From contig KV748176.1 in assembly GCA_001692895.1 (NCBI GenBank), forward strand, positions 1,674,001-1,738,000: a DNA stretch of 64,000 nucleotides, given 5' to 3'. The position numbers were made by a program, and so were the translations under genes. Below the pieces are notes generated by a model. The model made no database searches. It saw only the letters and a list, made by a program, of their open reading frames with translations, and was not told the origin of the DNA. This document shows, piece by piece, positions 1 to 10,206 of the stretch; position 1 is the stretch's first letter; the number at the start of each line of letters is the position of its first letter. Origin of the DNA: Cenococcum geophilum 1.58 (lineage: Eukaryota; Ascomycota; Dothideomycetes; Gloniales; Gloniaceae).

Positions 1-442
1 CCCTACTTCTAAATTGGCGATAATCGCGGCTTAGTATTCTTTAGTCCCTTTATTAAGTCCTTACAGCGAATATACTGCTTGTCCAATGGCTTAAACTCTT
101 TAAACTCCACCTGGCCTTCTGCCTTCTCGTTAAGTCACTCCGGTGTAAAGATAACGTCGTTAGATATAATAGAGGTACGGAGTTGAGGATAAAACCGCTC
201 TATAGCGGTAGCAAGTAGGTAAGAGAAAATAAGGTCGGACGGTAGAAGTAGTAGCAACGACGCGACAATAATAAGTTGTCCCCAATTCCATACTAATAAT
301 ACACGCTTTTTTTAGGCAGACGCTTACCGCTAGAGTTAACGATTAGCTCTACTAGTCCTTAATATCCGCATTAATACATTTTGGTCCTTCCTTCCTTAAC
401 CTCCTTCCGATTCGGGTATAGAATTAGAGCTCCAACATTACC
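1..442. repeat. AT-rich, RIP-type repeat DNA with a relic minus-strand reading frame
   Basis: The base composition and the frequent TA-rich triplets match the mutated transposon block at the other end of the window. On the minus strand one frame stays open from about 336 down to about 25 apart from one TGA. Its codon-like texture includes the stretches LLATAIERFYPQL and EFKEFKPLDKQYIRCKDL. I do not recognise the family. It is probably the edge of a decayed mobile element that continues beyond the window. The junction with the GC-rich aldehyde dehydrogenase fragment lies near 430-443. Confidence 0.5.
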
Positions 443-817
443 CCAGTCCAATACAATCGCTGCGCGGGCGTCCCCACTGCGCCCTCCGGCGGCGTCGGCG
501 AGCCCGGCTACAGCTCCTACCACGGCCCACACGGCTTCCGCACCTAGCTCGACGCGCTTCTCGCATTCCGCTACCCGCCCTTCGACGCAAAACACGTACC
601 GAAAGTCGCGGTCAAAAACATGCTGGGGCTCAAGCGTGGAGAACGGCTGCAGGACCAAAAGATCAAGGGGAGGAGGGTCGGGAAGGCAGGTCTGCTTCTG
701 CGCGTGTTGATTGTGGGTGCGGCGCCGGCGGTGCTGGATAAGCAGGCGGGAGGGAGGCCGGGAGTGTTGGATGTGGTGGGGAAGTGTGTGGCGCCGGTGT
801 TGGCGAAGTTGGCGTGA
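443..817 (+). pseudogene. 3' fragment of a class-3-like aldehyde dehydrogenase gene (broken)
   Basis: One plus-strand frame ending at a TGA at 815-817 carries the C-terminal signature of fungal membrane-type aldehyde dehydrogenases: SGGVGEPGYSSYHGPHGF, then LDALLAFRYPPFD, then a basic stretch (KNMLGLKRGERLQDQK) and a hydrophobic tail (LLLRVLIVGAAPAVL) that would anchor the enzyme in a membrane. The family oxidises aldehydes with NAD(P). The N-terminal part, including the cofactor domain and catalytic cysteine, is absent, and upstream there is only RIP-type DNA. An in-frame TAG near 536 stands where relatives have Trp before LDALL, and about a dozen residues before it are missing. This fits a small deletion plus a TGG-to-TAG change. 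GC content is high and unlike the DNA to its left, so it is a remnant stranded at a repeat boundary. Family call is from remembered C-terminal motifs; subclass is inference. Confidence 0.72.
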
Positions 818-998
818 GTGTTCAGTATAAAGAGTTTGTAGGGGAGGGTGTGCTTAGTGGTAGGGCGCCATGTCACGAGTTGAAGAAGATTTGTCTCTTT
901 CAGTGCGTCATATATTTGATATCCAGTTTCAATCTAGTCAGTCTTCACTCACTCTCGTCTCTACTTCTCCACTTCTCCACTCCAACAACCTCTTCATT

Positions 999-3900
999 CT
1001 AGTACTTCACCGGCACCTTGAAAACCGGCACATTCCTAAACCCCTCCTCATCCCACCTGACCCTGTTCTTCTCATCCAACCACGCCCCCTCATCTGTCGC
1101 CGGAATCCCCACTGCCTCATTCTCCCGAACCTCCTGCTTACTAACCCCTATCTCATCCCTCGCAAGCCACACCTTTGGCGTCTTGGACGTGAACACCGGG
1201 TTAAGATACGCTGTTCTAAGCTCCTCATCCGAGTACTGCGGTGGATCCTCCTCGTCATCGTGCGAGGAAGCAAGCCAAGCCTTCATCGCCTTGTGCGAAG
1301 CGAAAATGTGGGGTTCAAAGAAGCTTGCGAGAGGTTCGATGACCTGTTTCGGGACCCTAATTTCCTGGCCAATACGTTGGACGCGCGATTCAGTTGCTGC
1401 GCCCTCTTCAGCGGCTGCTAGTAGCGGTGTATCTTCATCGTCATCCTCGTTCTGCAGATCGGCTGGGAGAAATGTTTCCAACGGGCCGAGGTGACGGTTC
1501 ATCGTATAGTTATAGACGACGGTACCTAGGAATAGGATGGCGATGAGAATAGACGGGCCGGTGGCTTTGCGGGCGCCGAAGAGACCGATTAGACATAGTT
1601 CGGCAATGTAGACGCCTGTGAGGAGTTGTTGCAGCGCGCGTGTGTAGAACTGGCCTTTGCTATCGATTTTGGTTTGGATAACAAAGAGGAGGTTGTATCG
1701 GTAGCTGAGGTAGTATAAGAAGAGGCCAATGGCAGCGAAGCCGAGGACGAGCGGCGCAATGCAGGAGTAAGCGATAGCTGGATGGCAGTTAGTGAGGTGT
1801 CTCCTATTTGAAGACCTCATAATGAATATATGCGCTTCATACCTATGATAGCCATGTTCGTGAACTTTGGATATACTTTGCCCCATCCGATTCCCTTCAT
1901 GCTCGTGTATCGGCTATATTTCTCACGCGGCGTCTTGTCCAAGAACAAGTCGTAGAAGAGGTATTCGAAGAGGTCGGAGTAGTTCAGGACATTTTGGGCT
2001 GCGGAAGCCGTACCTTGCAGGATGAAGTATGTAAGGTAGAAATTTGAAGCCTTAGGTAAGTTTTCGGCGAGTAATGTAGGAACCATAGTTGGCTCTTGTA
2101 TAATCTTAGTAACAACTGCTGCAGCGCCGGACGTAAATGTAGTAACTAGGAAGACCTGTATTACTTGGAAGGCGAAGAACCACGTCTGAGTTTGTAGCTC
2201 GGCCTGGGTGTTGGTTGGTTGTCCAGATGATTTGGCAATGTCTGACAATATTCTTAGTATATATGTTAGAATATGCCAGTGCAAACTCACATCGGAAGAA
2301 ATACGGCACGTAAGACACAAATAAACTCAATAATAATGGAGGTAACAAGCCAGTGAGGAGCCCTAGTATAGGATCAGGCAAATTGTGGATGAAGTCGAGA
2401 AATTTGACTTTGTCAGTGAGGTAATTGATATTAGAGAGGGCTCCAACAATAGCAATCGGGATAGACCAGAATATAATAATAGCCGCAACAAAGGCATTCG
2501 CAATGTAACTCTGAGAGATTCGGCCGGCAGGAGTAATAGTTAGGTTCTTCCAGATAACTTCCTTTGGCTCTACTCCAATGAACCTCGGATTCATTGTAAG
2601 TATTCGAGAAGATGGTAGTTGCTGATATGCTTTCTGGGCGGCAGCTTGCGTTTCAAACTCAACAAAGGCTGCAGCACCGAGATGGCTGTGCGGAGCAGTA
2701 TATGATTCGCGAGCCTTTTCTACTTTGGCCGCTTTTTCGGTTACTTGTTCTCTTGCCCATTCTATCGTATCGACCTTCTTAGCAACAGGAACTGTCAACC
2801 GATGTGTTGGCCTCAAAGATTTATTCACTGTTTCTAGAAGGTTATCGTAATCTAGCTGGCTCCCATTATCAGAGCCTTTCCGAAGACTTTGAAGCCTTTT
2901 CTTATTGGCTTTCCGTGACAAGGTGACTTCAGCGGATTCAAGCAGTGAGACCTTCTGGTTATGATCGGCTACAAGTGACTCCAAATCATCAGCCTTAGTG
3001 ACTGCCCAGAGTCTTTTAGCATCATTTCCGAAGAAGCGATGTAGATTATCTGGATTCAGTGCTTCTTTAGGAGCCGAGAGAAATAGAACCGTTCGTGAAG
3101 ATAAACGAGCAGCATTAGATTTTGAGAGATGCCAGGCCTGACGTAAGCCGATGAGCCATATTCGTTCACGGGCCACAAGGAACATAATAAATCCTGAATA
3201 ATATGTAAGACACTAAGAAATTCCCGTCAGATAACCCCATGACTTACCGAAGAAGAGCCAGGCTACCACAGCATGCGCATATAGGTGGTTCTTTTTGGCA
3301 ACATTGCTAAATCCAATTTTGTCCAATTGCGAAGAGTTCCCTCCTCCAGTTGAGTTCACCGGAAACAAGATTGGCCAAGTAATACAGCAACCAGCTATGC
3401 AGATTAAAATAATGGTACGAAGAAATCGGAGATAGAGATATCCATCAAGCGACTGGTGATGGAGGACAAATTTGTCGTCCACTACTCTTAGAGTATGGAC
3501 CCAGTCAAATTTTGAGCGGCTTGCGGATGGCGTACGGTGTCTAAGAGTTGTCAGTGATGGTTAGTATAGAAAGAGGGAGCATACAGACTTTTCAGGCACT
3601 ACACCAATGTAGGTACGCGGCGAATAGATTACGGGATATCTGCTTCTAATGACTATGAAGATTGCAAGGAAGAAGACTGCGGTGAGAAAGGTTGGAATAA
3701 ACGTTGCAAGGATAGCGGAGAATGAAGTTGAGTCAGGGAACTATCACCAATACATGTGAGATTCGTCTTTATTCGTAGGAGGTATGGTGGGGGGTCCTCT
3801 GAGAGGAGATTGGAAGGGATATGATAACTCGACGCTACACATCTTGAAATTTCATGCCTATTCTTGGTAGCACTAAAGATTTCTGAAAGTTTTATAGACA

Positions 3901-4155
3901 TGTTGGACAGTAGAAAGGAACATAATCGTGATATCTGCGGAGGGAAGAGTACGGAAGATCATCTTAGATGCCACAGGCTGAATTGGAAATCTTCACATAG
4001 AACCTTAAAGTGCAGCAGTAGAATGAGCAAAGACAGGAGAAAGACAGGGTTATATGTAGATCACATCCGCTTACCTTCTTCTCCTTCAATGCTGAAAATT
4101 GGTCACCCGCATTGACTGCCATGGCAGGCATGTGTAGAACGGCTTGAATGTCCAT
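999..4155 (-). CDS. CSC1/OSCA-like (DUF221) stress-gated cation channel, multi-exon
   Basis: Exons on the minus strand are 3740-3589, 3540-3248, 3193-2291, 2241-1843 and 1777-999, joined by GT-AG introns of 48, 54, 49 and 65 bp. Together they give 842 in-frame codons. A plausible first exon, 4155-4075, starts with ATG, ends AAG|GTAAGC and is in phase; it would make the protein 868 aa, but the 333-bp first intron makes it the weakest join. Visible regions in order: an N-terminal membrane segment (FIPTFLTAVFFLAIFIVI) with the RSN1_TM module ending WLFFGFIMFLVARERIWLIGLRQ; a cytosolic PHM7-type domain (about residues 205-385) with the family stretch AAAFVEFETQAAAQKAYQQL; the 7-TM pore module with RYIAKSSGQPT; and a soluble tail ending in the DUF3779-like VRWDEEGFRNVPVF. 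The family comprises hyperosmolarity- and mechanically gated channels of the plasma membrane or endomembranes. The reading frame looks intact. Confidence 0.88.
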
Positions 4156-4854
4156 GATATTTCGGAAACACTAATCAGAGAAGGCGGCGAGGCGATGGCA
4201 GCCTTGGGAGGATGATTAGAGTATTGATAGCTGAAACGAAGAGAACGTCATGACATAGAACTCTCTTGTATTCCTGAACCTGCTGGATATAGTGTTCGGT
4301 CGAGAGAGGCTCATAAATAAGTGTTGACCGCAGGCGTTCAAATTCCTTCGTCAAGAACGGATGCTGCAAAGCTTGTTACAGCAAAGAGCTGTGGGAGAAT
4401 GACGTAGACGCGCCACGCGCCACGATGCACCGTGCACCTTCAGCCACAAGCCTACACTCTCATTTTCAGGGATAGAGGTTTATAAGATTCACAATCCAAC
4501 ATCATCAACACCTTAGAAAGGATAATGCTACTGCTACATGCTTAAAAGTTGAGCTTCGCACATCAATTGCCAAGTCATGCGGCTTACCAAGCCATAATAT
4601 ATATTAAGTTAAACCTCGTTCGCCCGCCCGTTCACCTCAGGAGATTTTTCATCATCCCCGCACCATCTATCGCGCAAGCCCACGCTACGAGTAAGTCTTG
4701 TATAAGATTTGAGCCTCTATTTGTTTAAACTTTATCTGTAATTTGATATAGGTGTGAGATATCCTTGATTTTGACCGATAGTGGCGCGCTTTATCCGTAA
4801 CGTGTTGGCAGCAGACACCCTGAACACAGCTCGTCCATAGCCCGTCGCGGCGTC
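4156..4854. promoter_or_regulatory. Divergent intergenic region with a probable 5'-UTR intron of the HET gene
   Basis: This is the shared upstream region of the minus-strand channel gene and the plus-strand HET gene. A good intron lies at 4691-4751 (donor GTAAGTCTTG, acceptor TTTGATATAG, 61 bp). Being upstream of the ATG at 4855, it would sit in the 5' UTR of the HET transcript. A minus-strand open frame of 64 codons (4369-4175) has no recognisable features and I do not call it a gene. No clear TATA box was found for either gene. Confidence 0.45.
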
Positions 4855-6759
4855 ATGTACCAGTATACTCCTCTTATCGACCCTGCTAGTGATATTCGGC
4901 TCGTTCGTCTTCTCCCCAAGAAAGGGCAATATGTTACGTGCAAGATCATCCATGTGCCTCTAGCAAACGCTCCAGCTTATGAAGCCGTTTCTTATACGTG
5001 GGGCACAAAAATTCAAGATCGTGAACTCCAGTGCTTGGACGAATACAACGAAGGCGAAATACGCAGTTTAGCCATTACAGCTAACCTGATGGCCGCTCTA
5101 CAACGATTCCAACTCGACGAGGAACCAAGGAATCTCTGGATCGATCAGATCTCTATCAATCAGTCAGATGATCGCGAGAAAGTTCACCAGATATGCATGA
5201 TGGGGCATATTTATGAGCGATGTTCGCGGGTAGTTATCTGGCTAGGAGAGGAAACAGATCAACTCAAAAGAGCTGTTCAGTTACATTACGAGGCTTTCAA
5301 TGAACCTTTTTCAGAGACACCAGTTAACAATCAAGATGGCAATGCCACTCAAGATATCCGCCAGACAACCCTCTCCATAGAGGATAGTTTCAGATCGGAT
5401 TGGTGGAACGACCTCTCAGATCAGGATATTCACGCGTTCAATAGTTACTACTCTCTACCATGGTTCAATCGGCTGTGGGTCGTGCAAGAGGCAGCTCTCT
5501 CACTTGAGGCAATCTTTGTTTGCGGCTCTTACGTCCTTCCATGGCGGAGAGTTGAGCGATTCTCGGATGGCGCCCTACGAAGCAAGTTACTATCCAACAG
5601 CAACGTCATCACGATGAGACTGCAAAGGGAGCGGTCAAATGAAGGGCACCGCGTGGGCTTTCGGCCTCTCTTTGTGCTTGAGACAACGAGGCAGTTTCAG
5701 TGTTCTGATGATCGAGACAGGTTCCTCGCTCTATTAGGATTGTTCGAGACGGAGGTGATGAGGATGGTTGACATATACCTTCATTTTTGGTCCGGGTTTC
5801 AGGATTATCGTGATTTCTTCATCCGTGGTGCGCTGGCTTTCCTGGGAGGCGATGCACTACGACCTCCAGATAATCCTTTGGGCATCCTTTCCAGTGCAGG
5901 GACGAGGAACAAGAGGCCGCCGAATGCGGATGACCTCGAAGCTAGCTGGCCGTCTTGGGTACCGGATTGGAATCATGAAGTCACTATTAGCCGACCTCAA
6001 ATCCCTTACGGCTTCTCGGAGACAGACTTTGCTGCCACAACGGGCTCAAACTTTCAAACGGTTTGGCAACCTGAGAATCCGGATGAGATCAGATTAGATG
6101 GCAAACGCATTTCACGTGTTCAACTCATCTTCGCTCCCTATGTTGCACAAAATGTAGATGGAAGAAGACCCCGTATCAATCGTCATCACGAAGGACAAAA
6201 GGTCCTGTTGGAGTGGCACTGCGCTTTACAGGTCCTTGCATCTCGGTCTGAGGATATTGGAATGGAGGAATTTGAAGAAGCTTTTGCTAAGATGCTGATT
6301 GTCGATTGCGGCATGATCACTTCTTTTGAAACCCAGACATTCAAGGACCAACGGAATGTTCCCTTAGGATTGTTTATTGCAAGCCTTAAAATACTTTGGG
6401 AAGTTGCTTCCAGCAGCATGTCGGAGCCGGCGATGTTGCAGGCGCTTCTAGATAAGCCCTTATTCATCAGTTATTATCAACTTCTGAATAAGGCATGCCA
6501 CGGTCAACGATTCTTCATTCTCGACGATGGCTCCTTTGGGCTTTGTCCGCCTGAAACACAACAAGGGGATTTCGTCTTTCTCCTTTTTGGCGGCAAAGTC
6601 CCGTTTGTCCTTCGCAAAAACCCAAGGTCCAAGAATCCCGCTGAGCGTGATGGGATTTGCGAGTACAATCTCATTGGTGACTGCTATGTCGATGGAATTA
6701 TGCACGGAGAGGCTATGAAAAGGTTGGATTTACAGGACGAGCTAGTTGACATTTGGTAG
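4855..6759 (+). CDS. HET-domain (heterokaryon incompatibility) protein, 634 aa
   Basis: Single intronless ORF. The N-terminal HET domain is clear: AYEAVSYTWGT at residues 41-51 and NLWIDQISINQ at residues 93-103, followed by a stretch on the pattern of (R/K)..QI..MG.IYERCSRVVIWLGEE, and later LPWFNRLWVVQEAAL. The C-terminal part carries the common ending of this family (GDFVFLLFGGKVPFVLR, then LIGDCYVDGIMHGEAM). HET proteins act in the cytosol in non-self recognition after hyphal fusion and can trigger cell death; many family members have no tested role. The domain sits at the N terminus with no NACHT/ankyrin or other partner domain visible. The start at 4855 is the first ATG in frame and leaves the domain at the usual distance from the N terminus. 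It lies head-to-head with the channel gene. No disrupting stops or RIP signs are seen. Confidence 0.9.
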   Translation: MYQYTPLIDPASDIRLVRLLPKKGQYVTCKIIHVPLANAPAYEAVSYTWGTKIQDRELQCLDEYNEGEIRSLAITANLMAALQRFQLDEEPRNLWIDQISINQSDDREKVHQICMMGHIYERCSRVVIWLGEETDQLKRAVQLHYEAFNEPFSETPVNNQDGNATQDIRQTTLSIEDSFRSDWWNDLSDQDIHAFNSYYSLPWFNRLWVVQEAALSLEAIFVCGSYVLPWRRVERFSDGALRSKLLSNSNVITMRLQRERSNEGHRVGFRPLFVLETTRQFQCSDDRDRFLALLGLFETEVMRMVDIYLHFWSGFQDYRDFFIRGALAFLGGDALRPPDNPLGILSSAGTRNKRPPNADDLEASWPSWVPDWNHEVTISRPQIPYGFSETDFAATTGSNFQTVWQPENPDEIRLDGKRISRVQLIFAPYVAQNVDGRRPRINRHHEGQKVLLEWHCALQVLASRSEDIGMEEFEEAFAKMLIVDCGMITSFETQTFKDQRNVPLGLFIASLKILWEVASSSMSEPAMLQALLDKPLFISYYQLLNKACHGQRFFILDDGSFGLCPPETQQGDFVFLLFGGKVPFVLRKNPRSKNPAERDGICEYNLIGDCYVDGIMHGEAMKRLDLQDELVDIW

Positions 6760-7317
6760 TCTTCAATAGGCTGCTGCATCCCACTGCGGAACCCAACAAC
6801 AGTCTTTTCGATCATTAGTGCCAGCGATTTACTTGGATTCAGCATTTGAAACCACTTCAGAAATTTGCATCATTACCTCCTAGAGATTTGGCCAAGGTAC
6901 CAGTTTCATATCAGGACGAGCTAGCAACTCCTTTTAGGAAAGGTAGTATGATTACTGAGACGCATCAAGAGAGCGTGCTTTTGGGCATCCCGGAGGGTCA
7001 TATAGAGTTATCGGATTTTACACAACAAATACTCTGTAAATAATATGAAAAATTTGGATGAATTCAATTTGCTAAGATAAAAATGTTCCAGACGGCAAGT
7101 TGACCTGAATTGCTGGTTGTGAGACAGCTTCTCCGAGGCAGTTCGTCCACTTGGATGTGTAAGACTCCGCGGGGGTTCAAGATTCCACTTGGGTCCTGTC
7201 AGCCGTATGGATAATTATTATAGAAAGCCGAGATATCAGTCGCCAATCTGAATACACAAAGAACCGCACTCTCTGCAATTTTGCCCTTTAAACCTCACTC
7301 TTCCGCACACTCAACCA
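6760..7317. other. Intergenic region between convergent genes
   Basis: Convergent 3' regions of the HET gene (plus) and the low-complexity gene (minus). A 65-codon plus-strand frame at 6846-7043 has no recognisable motif and no gene context, so I read it as chance. No RNA gene or repeat was recognised. Confidence 0.4.
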
Positions 7318-8730
7318 TTACTCTTCTTCTTCCTCCTCTTCCTTGAGCCATGCGCCACCTAGCACACCCCCAAGTAATCCACCAACTCCTCTCCCAACTC
7401 CATTAAGGGTGCTTCCCAGGCCTCCCACCACATCTCCCTTCCCCAATTTCCCAACTCCCTCTCCCAAACCTCCTGTAATCCCGCCAACACCATCCTGCAC
7501 TCCTTTTCCTACACCTCCCACAATACCCCCAACCGGCCCTCCAACTGTATCTCCTAACCCAGTAACGACACCACCAAGCGTATTACCAACCCCCTTTCCA
7601 GCCCCGGACACCGTATTCCCAAGACCAGACGACAAGCCACCAACAGTACCCTTAGCATCACCTCTCCCAATCGCATTCGTCGTCTTGCTAAGCGTGCCCT
7701 GCAGCCCCTTCGTCGTATTCCCAATCGTATAATCCAAATTATCCGTCACCCCCGTCACCGTCTTCCCCAACCCATCCGTCACCTGCTTGGCCGGCTTGCC
7801 CACGCCGGCGGGGAGCTGGTCGAGACCCTTGCCCGCCGTGTCCGTGAGGCCCGTGACGGCGAGGTTGGCGCCCGAGGTGACGGTGCCGGTGGTGGTGGTG
7901 AGGCCGCTGGTCACTTTGCTGACGGTCTTGTTCGTGGCGCCGGTGATGGCGTCGCGTGTGGCGGCGCCGGCGGACGCGGGGCTGCTTTGTGGTTTTATGG
8001 TGGGAGTGGGCGGCTTTGCGGGCTGAGGGGTGGGTCTGGTGCCATCGGGATTGACGCGCGCGATCTTAGCTGGAGCTTTCTTGACGGGAGTGGCTTTTTG
8101 GGTGGGATCTGTGGTTGTGGTTGTGGATGAGGTGGTTGGCTTCGGGGTGGAGGAGAGTTTGGTGGGTGCCTTGGTGGCGGTTGTTGTCTTTGAGACTGCT
8201 GTGGATGTAGATTTATTTGTGGAAGATACTGGAATTGTTTTTTTGGTCCCAGTAGGGGTTCGTACTGGCTTGGTTGTATCTGCTGCCGTTGTGACTGGTT
8301 TATTTACTGGCGTCACGGTGGATTCCTTTCCTGTGGCTTGAGATAGAACCTTCTTAGAAGCGGGAGGTATAGGCTTCTTGGTCCCAATTGGTGTACGGGT
8401 ACGTGTGGCAGCCGGTGTAGTTGAAGATGCTGTGGTCTTAGTTAAAGTGGAAGCTGTCGAGGTTGTGATTGGTTTAATCGGAGTAGGTTTCACTGGTGTT
8501 GTAGTTGTCTTCGTTGAGGCCGATGGCGGCGGCTTTTTGGTCCCTAACGGGGTCCTTGGTTTCACGAGCGTTGAAACAGAAGGGGTTTTCTTTGCTCCCT
8601 CTGCAACCTTGGCAACACTTGCTATTCACGCTTACAGTCAATCAGAGTCTAATAGCGTTGATCATATAAAAAGTGCTGGCTTACATTGAAGCGCTGCATT
8701 TTGTTGTTTGATATCTTCCAGAGCAGACAT
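7318..8730 (-). CDS. Two-part low-complexity protein (Thr/Lys/Pro-rich then Gly-rich repeats), 449 aa
   Basis: Exon 1 is 8730-8685, starting ATG TCT GCT CTG; the intron is 8684-8622 (63 bp, GTAAGC...GAATAG); exon 2 is 8621-7318. The join is in phase and gives 449 aa. I chose the upstream ATG because the only alternative start in exon 2 is a GTG inside a conserved repeat unit. The N-terminal half repeats a unit of the form RTP(L/I/T)GTKKPxPxxS three times, within Thr/Ser/Lys/Pro-rich sequence. The C-terminal half is about 20 short GLGxxVxGxGKGVGxxxGG-type units, then an acidic run of seven Glu at the end. No signal peptide or membrane segment is evident. The basic first half and Gly-rich amphipathic second half suggest a structural or largely disordered protein. 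I do not recognise a named family. The frame is open across GC-rich repeats, which supports it being a real gene. Confidence 0.72.
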
Positions 8731-9571
8731 AATAGCTGGCTGAGTTTTATGGGTATATTATAACAAAAAGGACAAGAAATGACTAGAATACTACAATATA
8801 AAGTTGTAAAAGATATCTTCGCAGCGAATATCAGGTTTCGAGAGTACTACGTCACCAAGCATAATGAACCGCGTGGCGCAGGATGAACCGTGTGGCGCAT
8901 CACACCCGCGCAGAATCAGAACCTCAGCCAGGGAGTTAGAAAAACACAAAAAGAAATGTCTATGAGCAGACGGCGCCCACTTTCGTCAGCAGCTTGTCTT
9001 GCCGTCTGAGGGCCTTTGGTGCGAGCTTTATGATGGTAGAGCACGAACATATCATACTACTACCACCCATAGGCCGTTAGCCGAACTGGGCGTAAGCTTT
9101 TGATTAGTGGACTTTCGGTTAAATACGACGCGCGCTGAAACTGGGTCAGGAACTGGGTCAGGGGCTCTACCAAAGCTCTGCTCTCACCTAAAGAAGGGCC
9201 GCTGCACCTGCCTCGAGCTTATGGGCCCTCGAGAAGGGGACTTAACGTGTCCGCGGAGGAGACGTCAATTAGGCACAATAACCACCTGGGTGGGTTTGTG
9301 AGTTAAGGCACCAAGGCAGAAGTTATTAATTAAGCCTGCACCATTAAAACACTACCCAAATTAACTAAAAAAAGTCGTGAATATAATAGCAGGGACCTTA
9401 CTTTAGCGCTATTAAATGATAATAAAAAAGCTCTTTGTTGTGGATATGTTGGTGGCAATTCAAATTTGGTGGGTGTGGCAAGACCGCACTCACAAACTGC
9501 ACCCGGTGTAAACTAACGTGCGACTATATCTGTGTGCTTCCGTGCCTCTCTAGAGAACACATCGCCCTGGT

Positions 9572-9713
9572 GCATCCGGTTGAAAGCGCGTGTTGATCGG
9601 ACTTATGCCCAAAAATACGTTAAAATACGTCAAAATGGTCGTGCTTATTACTTCAAAGGTATAAAACTGTGCTGTTTGATCGCCAAGATCAACACGCGCT
9701 TTCAACCAGATGC
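9572..9713. repeat. 142-bp inverted repeat (27-bp arms, 88-bp spacer)
   Basis: The left arm at 9572-9598 (GGTTGAAAGCGCGTGTTGAT core) and the right arm at 9687-9713 are reverse complements with one mismatch, and weaker matching continues outward for about 20 bp. The spacer is AT-rich with a short tandem ATACGT(T/C)AAAAT. It may be a MITE-like insertion or a hairpin-forming non-coding locus. I could not identify a target-site duplication. Confidence 0.6.
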
Positions 9714-10149
9714 GCCGAGGTGGTGTACTTTACGCCCCACTTAATTAGTCTCAGAACTAACGGGCCAGTGCAGTGTCCCCCGGTTGAATCCGTACACTAA
9801 CTATTTCTAGTTCAGATTCAGGCATTGGGTTACTCAACTTATGCCGTCCGGCTCGCCCCATCTCAAACACATCCCACAACAGCGTCGTGTTTTGACCCTC
9901 TGGGGTGTTCTTCAAAGCTACACGCTAGGATAAATTTTTCCTTTGGATCTAGGGCAAGCTGTACAGAGCTGACATGTCTTTTAGCTTCTCGTCTTGCTCA
10001 TGACGAATGCTGTAGGGAAGATCCCAAGCTTGATTAGGCACGTAGATTTTGCTTTAGCGTCGTCTGGTGGATGGCTTTACCATCTGCCTGGTTGACTAGC
10101 TGCGATGCGGGAAAATTTGTGGGGGCCCGGTGCAAGCTGATCGGCCATC

Positions 10150-10156
10150 TATAAAT
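10150..10156 (+). promoter_or_regulatory. TATA box of the GMC oxidoreductase gene
   Basis: TATAAAT, 51 bp upstream of the ATG at 10207. It is only 12 bp from the alternative in-frame ATG at 10168, which would therefore probably not be in the transcript. This is one reason to prefer 10207 as the start. Confidence 0.5.
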
Positions 10157-10206
10157 CCAAGGAATATATGCTGCGCTCCCTCCAGTCAAGTTACCATCCT
10201 ATCATC

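Larger units (their letters stand above)
8731..10206. other. Long intergenic region with short repeats and the GMC gene promoter
   Basis: No convincing gene. It holds two neighbouring copies of GAACCG(C/T)GTGGCGCA (about 8867-8900), a tandem AACTGGGTCAGG pair (about 9139-9163), and a strong inverted repeat at 9572-9713, listed separately. Open frames at 9107-9301, 9532-9744 and 9825-10037 show no family features. A TATAAAT box at 10150-10156 lies 51 bp upstream of the GMC gene ATG at 10207. Confidence 0.45.

Noticed and set aside
381-710. 109-codon plus-strand frame and overlapping minus-strand frames over the aldehyde dehydrogenase fragment
   Set aside because: Frame 443-817 carries the family motifs; the others are GC-rich shadows without features.
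7343-8689. Long plus-strand frames opposite the low-complexity gene
   Set aside because: They mirror the GC-rich repeats of the minus-strand gene, lack its clean intron and start, and have biased composition with no motif.
9107-10037. Three open frames of 64-70 codons in the intergenic region
   Set aside because: No family features, no splice context, and one overlaps the inverted repeat.
10168-10206. Upstream in-frame ATG for the GMC gene
   Set aside because: It lies 12 bp from the TATA box and would bury the signal peptide; 10207 is the better start.
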